From Castellaniella sp040276085 (GTDB taxonomy: Bacteria; Pseudomonadota; Gammaproteobacteria; Burkholderiales; Burkholderiaceae_B): 64,000 nucleotides of DNA. This document shows, one piece after another, positions 17,164 through 26,418 of this stretch. The DNA lies in assembly GCF_040276085.1 (NCBI RefSeq), contig NZ_JBELOK010000005.1:222437-286436 (forward strand), written 5' to 3'. Below the pieces are notes generated by a model that saw only the letters and a list, made by a program, of their open reading frames with translations, made no database searches and was not told the origin of the DNA. The number at the start of each line of letters is the position of its first letter. The stretch's first letter is position 1. A program made the position numbers and the translations under genes.

Positions 17164-18609
17164 ATGACTGAACCGCACTACCCAGACACTCAACTGCTAA
17201 TCGCCAACGCATGGGTCGATGCCCAGGATGGCCGCACGCAAGAAGTTCTTAACCCAGCCAATGGCCGCCTGATTGGGCGTGTGGCATACGCCAGCATTCA
17301 CGATCTGGACCGAGCCCTGGCAGCGGCACAGACAGGCTTTAACGATTGGCGCGCCTTACCCGCTTACAAGCGCTCAGAGATCATGCGCAAGGCTGCCGCC
17401 TTGCTGCGAGAACGAGCCGTACACATCGCGCGACTGATGACCTTGGAGCAAGGCAAACCGTTGCAAGAATCTCAGGCCGAAGTGCTGGCGGGCGCGTCGA
17501 CTCTCGAATGGTTTGCTGACGAGGGCCTCAGAATTTATGGGCGCCTGGTACCTGCCCGCCACCCAAATATGCAGCAATATGTGCTTAAAGAACCAGTGGG
17601 GCCCGTGGCAGCCTTTACCCCATGGAACTTCCCGATCAATCAGGTTGTCCGGAAACTGGGTGCAGCACTGGCCGCGGGTTGCTCGTTCTTATGCAAAGCA
17701 TCAGAAGAGACACCCGCCTCGCCAGCTGCGTTGATGCAGACGTTTGTCGATGCAGGCGCACCGGCCGGCGTTGTCGGCTTGGTTTATGGAGACCCGGAAC
17801 AGATTTCCTCTTATCTGATCCCGCATCCTGTTATTCGTAAAGTCACCTTTACAGGCTCGACTGCCGTCGGCAAGCGTCTGGCTGCGCTGGCGGGTCTGCA
17901 CATGAAAAGGACCACCATGGAACTGGGCGGCCATGCCCCTGTGATCATTGCCCGCGATGCAAATCTTGAGCAAGCCATCCACGCCATGGCCCGAGCCAAA
18001 TTTCGCAATGCTGGACAAGTGTGCATCTCACCCACCCGCTTTCTTGTCCATCGCAGCCTGCTGGACGATGTTGCTCATGGCCTGGTGCATTATGCAGAGA
18101 ACTTGCGGCTTGGCGATGGTCTGGATGCGCAAACAAGCCTGGGCCCGTTGGCCAACCCGCGTCGTATTTCCGCCATGGAACATCTGATAGAGGACGCACA
18201 CAACCAAGGCGCCCATATTTTGACGGGCGGCGAGCGTCTGGACACAGAAGGCAATTTCTTTACGCCCACAGTGATCAGCCATCTCAGCACACACTCTGCC
18301 CTGTTCAACCAAGAGCCCTTTGGTCCCGTTGCTGGCTTATGGGCCTTCGATGAACTGGATGAAGCAATCGCCGAAGCCAACCGCCTGCCCTATGGACTGG
18401 CAGCCTATGCCTTTACCCGTTCCTACGAAAACGTACACCAACTACTGACGCGGCTGGAGACTGGCATGCTCTGGGTGAACCAAGCCGCAACCCCCTCTCC
18501 AGAACTGCCATTTGGCGGCGTTAAAGAGTCTGGCTACGGTTCCGAAGGCGGCCCCGAAGCCCTCGAGGCCTACCTGAACACCAAGGCTGCCTCCGTGACG
18601 GCCTCCTGA
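17164..18609 (+). CDS. NAD(P)-dependent succinate-semialdehyde dehydrogenase-like enzyme
   Basis: 481 residues, standard for class-I aldehyde dehydrogenases of the GabD group. Landmarks are the cofactor loop FTPWNFPINQ, Rossmann motif FTGSTAVGK, the general base Glu in MELGGHAP and the catalytic Cys in NAGQVC. The C-terminal FGGVKESGYGSEGG is typical. It oxidises a semialdehyde to the acid. Succinate semialdehyde is the family default. The GntR and enolase-superfamily neighbours make a sugar-acid route (for example alpha-ketoglutarate semialdehyde) equally plausible. Confidence 0.85.
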   Translation: MTEPHYPDTQLLIANAWVDAQDGRTQEVLNPANGRLIGRVAYASIHDLDRALAAAQTGFNDWRALPAYKRSEIMRKAAALLRERAVHIARLMTLEQGKPLQESQAEVLAGASTLEWFADEGLRIYGRLVPARHPNMQQYVLKEPVGPVAAFTPWNFPINQVVRKLGAALAAGCSFLCKASEETPASPAALMQTFVDAGAPAGVVGLVYGDPEQISSYLIPHPVIRKVTFTGSTAVGKRLAALAGLHMKRTTMELGGHAPVIIARDANLEQAIHAMARAKFRNAGQVCISPTRFLVHRSLLDDVAHGLVHYAENLRLGDGLDAQTSLGPLANPRRISAMEHLIEDAHNQGAHILTGGERLDTEGNFFTPTVISHLSTHSALFNQEPFGPVAGLWAFDELDEAIAEANRLPYGLAAYAFTRSYENVHQLLTRLETGMLWVNQAATPSPELPFGGVKESGYGSEGGPEALEAYLNTKAASVTAS

Positions 18610-18614
18610 GCGCT

Positions 18615-19556
18615 CTACAGCGGCTCACCCGCCCCCACGCGATCAACAATCAGGCGATAGTGCTCGGGGCGGCGGTGACGCGCAAAATCAAAGATGTTCT
18701 TGCGGAAGTTCTCACCCATCGCCAGATCAATATTGGCCGTGATGACTTCGTCTTCTTCGGTGGCGGCCTGCGCCACGATCTCGCCCGCCGGCGACACAAT
18801 GACGGAGCCGCCAATCAAGTGGAAGCCATCTTCAAAGCCGGTTTTGCCGGCAGCTGCCGCCCATACGCAGTTCTGGTAAGCCCCGGATTGCATGGATAGC
18901 AGGTGCGATTGCATACGCAGATGCACGGGCTCGGGCCAGTGGATATTGTGCGCCGGGGTGTTGTAGCCCAACACGATCAACTCGGCGCTTTGCAGGCCCA
19001 TGACACGCCAGGTTTCCGGCCAGCGGCGATCATTGCACAGGCACATCCCCGTGCGAATGCCATCCACATTCGATACCGTCCAAGTGTCTTCACCGACGTC
19101 GAAATACTTTTTTTCCAGGTGTTGAAAGGGTGCGCCCACCTTGTGGTCATCGTGGCCGGGCAAGTGGATTTTGCGGTACTTGCCCACGATCTCTCCCGCC
19201 TGGTTCACCAAAATCGACGTGTTATAGCGTCGGCCTTCAGGGGTGAGCTCGGCATAGCCCAGGTAAAAGCCCACACCCATACGCCGGGCCTCGTCAAACA
19301 GCGGCTGCACGTCAGCGTTAGGCATCGTTTTTTCAAAATAGCGGGCCTCAACTTCTTCCATCGGCGCCCAGTAGCGCGGAAAAAAAGTAGTGAGCGTAAG
19401 CTCGGGAAACACCACGAATCGCGCGCCCCGGCTGTGCGCTTCACGCAACATCTCGAGTAAGCGTTTGACCACGCTGGCTCGCGTGTCCGCCAGATCAATG
19501 CCACCCACCTGGGCGACAGCCAGGCCAAACTTTCGGGATGATGTGCTCTTGCTCAT
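18615..19556 (-). CDS. N-carbamoyl-D-amino-acid hydrolase
   Basis: 313 residues, close to the ~304 usual for D-carbamoylases of the nitrilase superfamily. The catalytic triad is visible: Glu in VVFPELTLTTFF, Lys in KYRKIHLPG and Cys in MCLCNDRRWPE; the last context is characteristic of D-carbamoylase. It hydrolyses N-carbamoyl-D-amino acids to the D-amino acid, CO2 and ammonia in the cytoplasm. The ATG at 19556 is chosen because TTGGAG precedes it; upstream in-frame codons to 19649 do not match the family. It sits near hydantoin racemase and hydantoinase genes, completing the hydantoin pathway. Confidence 0.9.
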   Translation of the reverse strand: MSKSTSSRKFGLAVAQVGGIDLADTRASVVKRLLEMLREAHSRGARFVVFPELTLTTFFPRYWAPMEEVEARYFEKTMPNADVQPLFDEARRMGVGFYLGYAELTPEGRRYNTSILVNQAGEIVGKYRKIHLPGHDDHKVGAPFQHLEKKYFDVGEDTWTVSNVDGIRTGMCLCNDRRWPETWRVMGLQSAELIVLGYNTPAHNIHWPEPVHLRMQSHLLSMQSGAYQNCVWAAAAGKTGFEDGFHLIGGSVIVSPAGEIVAQAATEEDEVITANIDLAMGENFRKNIFDFARHRRPEHYRLIVDRVGAGEPL

Positions 19557-19665
19557 AAAAACTCCAAAACCAGATAAAAATGTTCGATAAAGCGATCTGC
19601 AGAACCCGCGCAGGCGCCTCTGGGCATCGGCCCGGGCGTGCACCGACAAATGGGCTGTATGCGGT

Positions 19666-20340
19666 TTATTGCCGGGCAGTGGCCACCCGCCCCAATGCCA
19701 TAGCTACTGCTGCCAAAGTGGGATCAACGACCGGCACACCCAAGCTGTCCTCCAGCCAGGCGCGGTAATGGGACATGCCCGCGCAGCCCAAAACCAGGAC
19801 GTCAGCGTGGTTCTCTTGCACCAGGCGACGCCCCACGGCCAGCATGCGTGCGCGCGTGGTTTCTGCATCCTGCAACTGAGCCACAGACAGATCCAATGGG
19901 TACTCGCCCGCAATACGCGAGCTGATGCCCGCTGCTGCATAGGCTCGCGCGTGGCGGCCCATGAGGGTGGGCAAGATGGCAATCACGCCCACGCGCTGGC
20001 CAAGGGCCAAGGCGGTAAGCAGGCCGCATTCATTGATGCCCAGCACAGGCTGCTTTACCAGACTGCGGGCAAGATGCAAACCAGGATCGCTGAAGCAAGC
20101 GATGACAAATGCCGCTGCCGGCTTATCTGCTTGCCGGGCCAATGCGGTCACACGCTTGCCCACCAGTACGGCACACGCAGCCACATCTTGTTCGCTTTGA
20201 ATACCCGCCGGGCCCTCGTGCAAAGTGAGGCATTCAATCGCACACCCACCCGCCTGCTGAAACAATGCCAAACTGTCCTGCAAGCCGCGTGTGACAGCCT
20301 CGAGACTATTGGGATTAATGACGTAAATGGTTGGGTTCAT
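19666..20340 (-). CDS. hydantoin racemase (Asp/Glu racemase family)
   Basis: 224 residues beginning MNPTIYVINPNS, the typical N terminus of hydantoin and Asp/Glu racemases. The two acid/base cysteines are visible in VIACFSDPG (near residue 82) and VLGCAGM (near residue 184). It interconverts D- and L-5-substituted hydantoins, so a D-specific hydantoinase can consume the racemate. The carbamoylase gene starts about 110 bases further on in the same direction. Regulation is probably by the divergently transcribed LysR gene. Confidence 0.85.
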   Translation of the reverse strand: MNPTIYVINPNSLEAVTRGLQDSLALFQQAGGCAIECLTLHEGPAGIQSEQDVAACAVLVGKRVTALARQADKPAAAFVIACFSDPGLHLARSLVKQPVLGINECGLLTALALGQRVGVIAILPTLMGRHARAYAAAGISSRIAGEYPLDLSVAQLQDAETTRARMLAVGRRLVQENHADVLVLGCAGMSHYRAWLEDSLGVPVVDPTLAAVAMALGRVATARQ

Positions 20341-20444
20341 GCCGACCTCCTATCGCTTGAATCCATTCTATCTGTGAAGCTTCGCCACCTTGATATACTG
20401 ATTCGTCCCCTGGTATTAACCTTTTGTTATGGGCATCGCTGCCG

Positions 20445-21335
20445 ATGAACCTCAAACAGATCCATACATTCCGGGCCATCATGGTGACCGGTTCGGTCAG
20501 TTCGGCAGCCAAGTTGCTGTTTGTCTCGCAACCTGCCATCAGCCGCCTGCTGGCCCATACAGAACAACAACTCGGCTACCCACTGTTCGAGCGCATCAAG
20601 GGCCGCCTGTATCCAACCGCCGAAGCACGCCTGCTGTTTGACGAAGTGCAGTCGGTGTATCAGGGCATCACGCGTATCTCCACACTGGCAACGCAACTGG
20701 GCGAAAAAAAGCAGGGCCTCCTGGGCATCGTCAGCAGCCCCAGCCTGGGCCACGGCCTGATGCCACAGTGCATCCAGCGCTTCGTCGCTCAGCACCCCGA
20801 AATCCGCATTCGCCTGCGCTTGCTGACATATGACGCACTGGTACGCAGCATTCTCGATGGCGAGTGCGAAATCGGCCTGCTGTTCATGCCCGTCACCCAT
20901 CCCAACCTGACAGCAACGCGGGTTGGCTCTCTTCCCCTGGTATGCGTGCTACCCAGCCAGCATCCGCTAGCCATCCAGCCGGTCATCGATCTGTCCCAGC
21001 TGCAAGACCAGCCTCTGGTGGCCTACCGCAGTGGCTCGCCGCTGGCCAAAGTACTAACACGCATGTTTGGCGACGATCACGCCCCTGAACACATCCTGAT
21101 CGAAGTCGACACCCAGCAAAATGTCTGCGATCTGGTGGCGCAAGGCATCGGGGCCGGTATCGTGGATCAGGCGGTGGCCATGGCGGCTGCCCGCCGAAAT
21201 GATCAACTACTGGTACGCCCCTTGAAGCAGCGCCATACGCTAGAGCTGTATCTGGCCAGCTCACGCTACGAGCCGCTCTCCTTGTTGGCGCGTGCCTTCG
21301 GCGACATCATCACGCAGGAAGCCAGCCAGCTTTAG
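20445..21335 (+). CDS. LysR-family regulator of the hydantoin locus
   Basis: 296 residues from ATG 20445, where the canonical N terminus MNLKQIHTFRAIMVTGSVSS begins the winged helix-turn-helix; upstream in-frame codons are not needed. The rest is a periplasmic-binding-protein-like effector domain. It is divergent from the racemase/carbamoylase genes and its stop codon directly abuts the end of the convergent permease gene. Position in the middle of the hydantoin genes makes it their likely regulator, with a hydantoin or carbamoyl amino acid as ligand (inference). Confidence 0.85.
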   Translation: MNLKQIHTFRAIMVTGSVSSAAKLLFVSQPAISRLLAHTEQQLGYPLFERIKGRLYPTAEARLLFDEVQSVYQGITRISTLATQLGEKKQGLLGIVSSPSLGHGLMPQCIQRFVAQHPEIRIRLRLLTYDALVRSILDGECEIGLLFMPVTHPNLTATRVGSLPLVCVLPSQHPLAIQPVIDLSQLQDQPLVAYRSGSPLAKVLTRMFGDDHAPEHILIEVDTQQNVCDLVAQGIGAGIVDQAVAMAAARRNDQLLVRPLKQRHTLELYLASSRYEPLSLLARAFGDIITQEASQL

Positions 21336-22016
21336 TCAGTGGCTCATGGCCGCCAGCTTGCGCTGCTCGAGCCTGCCCAGGTAACGCACGATGGGCAGCA
21401 AAATAATCAGGTAGAAAATTGCGGCCAGCACCAGCGGTGAAGGGTTGTACAGCAGCGATTGTGCATTGCGGGCCAGATACAGCATCTCTGGCAGCGAAAC
21501 CGCACTGGCCAGGGTAGTCAGTTTCACCACTTCCAGGGCATTACTGATGAGATCGGGCATCACCGCGCGCGTGGCCTGAGGTATTTGCACATGGATCAGC
21601 GTTTGCAGGCGCGACAGGCCGGTTGACCGTGCAGCCTCCATTTGGCCTTTAGGCACGCTCTCAAAGCCGGCCCGAAATACTTCGCCAAAGTAGGCGCTGG
21701 TGTTTAGCGTGAAGCACAGCGCCACAGCCAGCAGCTTGGGTATATCCAGATTGAGAAACGGCAAGCCAAAATAAATGAAGATCAGCAGCACCAACGGTGG
21801 CAAGGAGCGGAAAATGTCGATGTACACCATCAACGCCACCCGCAAGCTGCGGCAACGCATCTCCTGGTGCAGAACAGCTGCAACCAAACCAAAAAACATG
21901 CCCAAGGGGATCACCAGCGCTGAGAGCAGCACCGTCATCCACAGGCCTTCGAGCAGGTAAGGAGTAACTTCCTGGTAGATTTCCAGGTTGAAGAAATTAT
22001 GAATAATTTCCTGCAT
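21336..22016 (-). CDS. amino-acid-type ABC transporter permease (second)
   Basis: 226 residues with about five transmembrane helices and the EAA loop pattern of HisM/GlnP permeases (YFGEVFRAGFESVPKGQMEAARSTG, then RAVMPDLISN; quoted in parts in the chain). It starts 11 bases after its partner permease stops, forming the distal end of the hydA-transporter operon. Together with the other permease it forms the heterodimeric channel in the inner membrane. Confidence 0.9.
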   Translation of the reverse strand: MQEIIHNFFNLEIYQEVTPYLLEGLWMTVLLSALVIPLGMFFGLVAAVLHQEMRCRSLRVALMVYIDIFRSLPPLVLLIFIYFGLPFLNLDIPKLLAVALCFTLNTSAYFGEVFRAGFESVPKGQMEAARSTGLSRLQTLIHVQIPQATRAVMPDLISNALEVVKLTTLASAVSLPEMLYLARNAQSLLYNPSPLVLAAIFYLIILLPIVRYLGRLEQRKLAAMSH

Positions 22017-22027
22017 GGCGGGCCTCG

Positions 22028-22705
22028 TCAGTTCTTCCAGCGGAATCGGTGCTCAAGCAAGCGGCTGCCCACCACGATGGGCACGAAAATCACCAGGCAA
22101 CCAATCGCCCCCAAGGTAAGTGGTGTGGCGTTGCCCAAGGTGCTGCTGGCAGTTTGCGCGTTATTGAGTACTTCACTCAGGCCCACAATAGCGCCCAGCG
22201 CAGTGGCCTTGGTGATGGCAATCACCCGGTTGGTAAGCGGCGGCACAGCCAGCTTGCAAGCCTGGGGCACCACGACATAAATCATGGACTGAAACCAGCT
22301 CATACCCGTAGAACGGGCGGCCTCGGCCTGCCCCTTGGGAATGGACTGTATGCCCGCCCAGAAAATTTCTTCGGCAAAGGCGGTGAGCACCAGAGAGAGC
22401 GCAAGCCAGGTGGCAAAAAAGGCAGACATCGCCAGGCCAACGTAGGGAAAGGCAAAGAACAGCACCATCAGCACCACCAATGGTGGCAGCGCACGCATCA
22501 CATCAGCAAAGGCAATAATAAAAACGTTGAGGGCGCGCAGGTGCAATGCACGGATAAAGGCCAGCACCAAACCCGCAGCCAGCCCTGTCAGGGTAATCAG
22601 CACCCCCAGCTGGACGGTAATCCACATGCCCTGCAGCACAGGATCGATGGCCTGACGCGCCACATCTGGGTTAAAGAAAGCAAAGCGCAGTGCAGAGAGA
22701 TCCAT
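22028..22705 (-). CDS. amino-acid-type ABC transporter permease (first)
   Basis: 225 residues, five predicted transmembrane helices and an EAA loop (FWAGIQSIPKGQAEAARSTG) that contacts the ATPase. It belongs to the polar amino acid uptake (HAAT) permease family. It begins nine bases after the ATPase gene ends. It pairs with the adjacent permease. The substrate is probably a hydantoin or N-carbamoyl amino acid, judged only from gene context. Confidence 0.9.
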   Translation of the reverse strand: MDLSALRFAFFNPDVARQAIDPVLQGMWITVQLGVLITLTGLAAGLVLAFIRALHLRALNVFIIAFADVMRALPPLVVLMVLFFAFPYVGLAMSAFFATWLALSLVLTAFAEEIFWAGIQSIPKGQAEAARSTGMSWFQSMIYVVVPQACKLAVPPLTNRVIAITKATALGAIVGLSEVLNNAQTASSTLGNATPLTLGAIGCLVIFVPIVVGSRLLEHRFRWKN

Positions 22706-22714
22706 GGCGCAACC

Positions 22715-23500
22715 TCAGTAGTTGTGGGACACACTGGACAAAAAGGCCTTGGTGCGTTCGTGCTTGGGGTTGCCAAAGACTTCGCTGGGTGGCCCCTGCT
22801 CGATGATGTTGCCGCCATCCATGAAGACCACACGATCGGCCGCCGCCATGGCAAAGCTCATTTCGTGCGAGACCACCACCATCGTCATGCCGCCTGCCTT
22901 GAGATCTTTCATGACCTTCAGCACACTGCCCACCAGCTCGGGATCAAGCGCGCTGGTGGGCTCGTCAAACAACACAATCTTGGGATTCAAGGCCAGGGCG
23001 CGAGCAATGCCCACACGCTGCTGCTGCCCACCAGAGAGCTGATCGGGATAAAAATCCGCACGCTGCTCCAGACCCACTCGCTGAAGGGCGTGGTGGGCCT
23101 GTTTTTCGGCCTCGGCCTTGGGCAACTTTTGTACCTTGCGCAGGGCCAATGTGATGTTGGACAACACACTCATGTGCCGGTACAGGTTGAAGTGCTGAAA
23201 GACCATGCCGATTTTCTGGCGGATACGGTTCAGATCGGCTCGCGGCGCGGTGATGTCTTCGCCGTCGACCAGAATCGAGCCCGAGGAAGTTTCCTCGAGG
23301 CGGTTGCAACAGCGCAGCAGGCTGCTCTTGCCCGAACCCGACGGGCCGATGATGAAAACCATCTCGCCCGCATGCACATCCAGATCAACCCCCTTGAGCA
23401 CCTCATTGTGGCCGTACTGCTTGCGCAAGCCCTTGAGTTGCAAGATGGGTGCTGCAGCTGCGGTGGCTTGCGTGGCGACAGTTTCGGTTGCCTGAATCAT
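22715..23500 (-). CDS. amino-acid-type ABC transporter ATP-binding protein
   Basis: 261 residues of the GlnQ/HisP group. Walker A is GPSGSGKS, signature LSGGQQQR and Walker B VLFDEPTSALD. An unusual 20-residue Ala/Thr-rich N-terminal extension precedes the ABC core. ATG at 23500 is preferred because GAGGGCAA precedes it; the longer frame to 23602 would run into the binding-protein gene. It powers the two-permease importer. Confidence 0.92.
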   Translation of the reverse strand: MIQATETVATQATAAAAPILQLKGLRKQYGHNEVLKGVDLDVHAGEMVFIIGPSGSGKSSLLRCCNRLEETSSGSILVDGEDITAPRADLNRIRQKIGMVFQHFNLYRHMSVLSNITLALRKVQKLPKAEAEKQAHHALQRVGLEQRADFYPDQLSGGQQQRVGIARALALNPKIVLFDEPTSALDPELVGSVLKVMKDLKAGGMTMVVVSHEMSFAMAAADRVVFMDGGNIIEQGPPSEVFGNPKHERTKAFLSSVSHNY

Positions 23501-23510
23501 TGCGTTGCCC

Positions 23511-24365
23511 TCAGGATTTGCAGCTGTACGTGGCCGGAGTGGGATCGTAGCCCGGCAGGCCTTGAACACCCTGGCCGGTTTCGATAACCACGGAGGCAGC
23601 ATCCGGCGCCGGATCGGTACCCAGCCATTTCTTCACCAACCCTGCCACAACGCCCTGCTTCTTCAGGCACTTGAGCGCATTGCTCAGACGATCACGCCCC
23701 TTCACATCATCCTTACGGAAGACCAAGGCAAAGACCTTGCCCGAGCGGATGGTGTAGCTGGTTTGCAGCATGGGGTTTTTCTTGGCTGCCCACGGGCCAG
23801 AGATGTTGTCGATCAAGGCAGCATCGGCCAGACCGGAGAGCACTGCCTGAATGGCATCGGCGGTGGTGCTGAACACCTGATACTTGAACCCGTACTGAGC
23901 CTCGTTTGCCTTGGCCCAGGCCTCGTAGGCAGAACCACTGTTTACAGTCACCGTCTTGCCCTTCAACTGGGACAAATCAGTGATCGGTTTGACACTCTTT
24001 TTTTGTACGAAGGTGTAATCCGTATTGAAATACCCTTCGGAGAACAGCAACGACTGCGCACGCTGTTCAGTGGCCGTGGTGGGCGCCAACACAAAATCGT
24101 ACTTGCCGGCGTTCAATGCCGGGATGATGGCCGAGAACTGTGAGGGTTCGATCTTTATCGTGATCCCCATTTCTTTGGCCAGAGCATGGCCAAGATCCAC
24201 ATTAAAGCCTTCGAGCCCGCCCTTGAGGTTTTGCATGGCCATGGGCGAAAACGTGGGATCCACCCCCGTGGTGAGGGTCTCGGCCAGGGCGGGCGCCGCT
24301 TGCAAGGCCAGGGCGCAGCCAGTGGCTGCGGCGATAAAGGAAAGCTTCTTGCTGAAATAATGCAT
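23511..24365 (-). CDS. ABC transporter substrate-binding protein, amino-acid family
   Basis: 284 residues with a cleavable signal peptide (about residues 1-28, ending PALAET). The rest is the family-3 solute-binding fold: FSPMAMQNLKGGLEGFNVDL near the start and GKTVTVNSGSAYEAW in the second lobe. It captures the substrate in the periplasm for the adjacent importer. It is encoded 26 bases after hydA in the same operon, which suggests uptake of hydantoins or their ring-opened products. Confidence 0.9.
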   Translation of the reverse strand: MHYFSKKLSFIAAATGCALALQAAPALAETLTTGVDPTFSPMAMQNLKGGLEGFNVDLGHALAKEMGITIKIEPSQFSAIIPALNAGKYDFVLAPTTATEQRAQSLLFSEGYFNTDYTFVQKKSVKPITDLSQLKGKTVTVNSGSAYEAWAKANEAQYGFKYQVFSTTADAIQAVLSGLADAALIDNISGPWAAKKNPMLQTSYTIRSGKVFALVFRKDDVKGRDRLSNALKCLKKQGVVAGLVKKWLGTDPAPDAASVVIETGQGVQGLPGYDPTPATYSCKS

Positions 24366-24391
24366 GGCTTGTCTCCGAGTGGATAAGGGGC

Positions 24392-25846
24392 TCAGCGTGC
24401 AAAGAGTTTTTTGACGATGACGCCTTGTTCGATGGCTTTCTTGTTACGAGTAATAGGAGCGGGTTCACCGCAAGGCAGGTACTGGCCGTCGCCGGCGCGC
24501 GCCAGCAGGGTTTCGTTTTCAACCACCGCGCGGCCACGGCTGAACACTGCCACTGGCCAGCCGGTCACTTCGCGGCCTTCGTAGGGTGTGTAGCCCACGT
24601 TGTCGTGCAGCATGTCCCAGGTGACGGTTTTTTTCAGATCCGGATCCCAGATCGCGAAATCGGCATCACTGCCCAGCCGGATGACACCCTTGCGCGGATA
24701 CAAACCATACATGCGGGCATGATTGGTTGCAGTGAGTGCGGCAAATTGCGCAAGGCTCATGCGGCCAGTGCGCACGCCCTCTGAATACAACAGCGGCAAG
24801 CGCAGCTCGATACCCGGCAGGCCGTTCGCCATCTGCTTGAAAGTGGTGGCCGCGCCATTGGGCAATTTACCGGTTTCATCAAACCGGTAAGGCGCATGGT
24901 CGGATGAAAAAACCTGCAGGGTGTCGTTCAGGAGACCTTCCCAGACAGCCTCCTGCGATTGCGGATCACGCGGCGGCGGGCTGCAGCAAAACTTGGCGCC
25001 TTCTACGCCGGGTTTGTCGATATCCTCGGCCGTCAGAAACAGGTACTGGGGGCAGCTTTCCGCATAAATGGGCGCTCCCATGGCTTGCGCGGCGTGAATC
25101 ACGCGCACAGCCTCAAGCCCCGCCACGTGCACGATAAGAATCGGTACGCTCATGAGCCGCGACAACGCAATCGCACGATTGGTGGCCTCGCTTTCAGCCA
25201 GAGGGTCATGCGCCACAGCGTGGTATTTGGGGTGGACATGGCCCCCGCTCAGCAAGCGGCGCGTGATCCAACGGATGATGTCATTATTTTCGCAGTGCAC
25301 CATCACCATGGCGCCGTAGCGATCAGCGGCATGCAGCACATCCAGCAACTGGAAGTCATCAAGTTTCCAGGACTCGTATGTCATGTACACCTTGAACGAG
25401 GTGATGCCCTCGGCAATCACTTGCGGCAGATGTTCGACCAGGGTCTTTTCCGAGGGGTCGGACAAAATCAGATGGAAAGCATAATCAATGACGGATTTTT
25501 CCCGGGCCAGGCGCGAGTAATCCTTGACCACCTCAAGCAGATCATCCCCCTGGCGCTGAGCAGCAAAAGGAATAATGGTGGTGGTGCCGCCAAAGGCCGC
25601 CGAACGCGAGGCTGTATAGAAATCGTCTGCCGTCATCACCCCCATGCCAGAAAGCTGCTCGATATGGCAATGGCTGTCGATGCCGCCGGGCAGCACCGTA
25701 TGACCCCGAGCGTCCACATCCTTGCGCCCGGCCGGCAAGCCGGCCTGCAGTGCAGTGATGATTCCGTCCTTGACCCCGATATCCAGCGCTTGGGGGCCCG
25801 CTTCAGTGCAGACCAGCCCATGGCGTATCGTCAGATCAAATTCCAT
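24392..25846 (-). CDS. hydA: dihydropyrimidinase / D-hydantoinase
   Basis: 484 residues, normal for the family. It opens the ring of dihydropyrimidines and 5-substituted hydantoins to N-carbamoyl amino acids. Amidohydrolase landmarks are visible. These are the HxH pair in DSHCHIEQ, the bridging carbamylated Lys in SFKVYMTY, zinc-binding His in MVHCENND and IVHVAGLE, and the catalytic Asp in SSDHAPYRF. The start has an AGGAGA Shine-Dalgarno. It leads a five-gene operon with a dedicated ABC importer, and with the racemase and D-carbamoylase nearby forms a route from racemic hydantoins to D-amino acids. Confidence 0.92.
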   Translation of the reverse strand: MEFDLTIRHGLVCTEAGPQALDIGVKDGIITALQAGLPAGRKDVDARGHTVLPGGIDSHCHIEQLSGMGVMTADDFYTASRSAAFGGTTTIIPFAAQRQGDDLLEVVKDYSRLAREKSVIDYAFHLILSDPSEKTLVEHLPQVIAEGITSFKVYMTYESWKLDDFQLLDVLHAADRYGAMVMVHCENNDIIRWITRRLLSGGHVHPKYHAVAHDPLAESEATNRAIALSRLMSVPILIVHVAGLEAVRVIHAAQAMGAPIYAESCPQYLFLTAEDIDKPGVEGAKFCCSPPPRDPQSQEAVWEGLLNDTLQVFSSDHAPYRFDETGKLPNGAATTFKQMANGLPGIELRLPLLYSEGVRTGRMSLAQFAALTATNHARMYGLYPRKGVIRLGSDADFAIWDPDLKKTVTWDMLHDNVGYTPYEGREVTGWPVAVFSRGRAVVENETLLARAGDGQYLPCGEPAPITRNKKAIEQGVIVKKLFAR

Positions 25847-26033
25847 ACCGCGTTCTCCTGATTGTCGGCCAAGACCCAGATGCAGGACTGCGGGCCGATG
25901 GCAAAATACTAAGCGTGATTCCAGCCAGGGACGAGTACCGTTTTATGAGCCCACCATAAGGCATTGTTATATTAGAGAAAACCCTAGCCATGGGTTTTTA
26001 TCTGCAAGAGTGGCGCACACCAAAACCACGTGC

Positions 26034-26047
26034 AATGCAATTGCATT
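26034..26047. promoter_or_regulatory. palindromic operator candidate of prlF-yhaV
   Basis: Perfect 14-base palindrome AATGCAATTGCATT, 42-55 bases upstream of prlF. Type II antitoxins autoregulate by binding such palindromes near their promoter, so this is the likely PrlF (or PrlF-YhaV) binding site. Confidence 0.5.
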
Positions 26048-26088
26048 ACTACATAGAGTACACTGCCTGATGCTCTCTGGAGAACGAC

Positions 26089-26418
26089 ATGTCTGCCATC
26101 CTGGAAGTCGAATCCACACTGACCGACCGCTACCAAACCACCGTACCAGAAACCGTGCGCCGTGCCCTTCAGTTGGGCAAGCGCGACAAGATCCATTACA
26201 CCATCCGCCCAGACGGCCAAGTGGTGCTGACACGCGCCAGTGCGCCGGCTGACGCCGACCCGGTACTTGGCAAATTTTTAGATTTTCTGGCTCGCGATAT
26301 CAGCAACCACCCAGACCGCTTGCAAGCAATCGATCACAGTCTCGTACAGCACCTGCAAGCTCTCACCGAGGGTGCAGATATCGAGCTTGACATGCCCCTA
26401 TCGGCGGGCGATGAATGA
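26089..26418 (+). CDS. prlF: type II antitoxin PrlF
   Basis: 109 residues. The N-terminal part (ESTLTDRYQTTVPETVRRAL and GQVVLTRA) is an AbrB-type swapped-hairpin DNA-binding domain. The acidic C-terminal tail would wrap the toxin. This is the PrlF/SohA family. It neutralises YhaV and represses its own promoter. The stop overlaps the toxin start by four bases (ATGA), the usual coupling for a toxin-antitoxin pair. Confidence 0.88.
   Translation: MSAILEVESTLTDRYQTTVPETVRRALQLGKRDKIHYTIRPDGQVVLTRASAPADADPVLGKFLDFLARDISNHPDRLQAIDHSLVQHLQALTEGADIELDMPLSAGDE

Noticed and set aside
22049..23587. 512-codon open frame on the plus strand
   Set aside because: It is antisense to the permease and ATPase genes, which have clear family motifs; the His/Gly/Gln-rich product is typical of a shadow frame.
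24959..25861. 300-codon plus-strand frame opposite hydA
   Set aside because: HydA on the minus strand carries all amidohydrolase motifs and a good ribosome site; this is its shadow.
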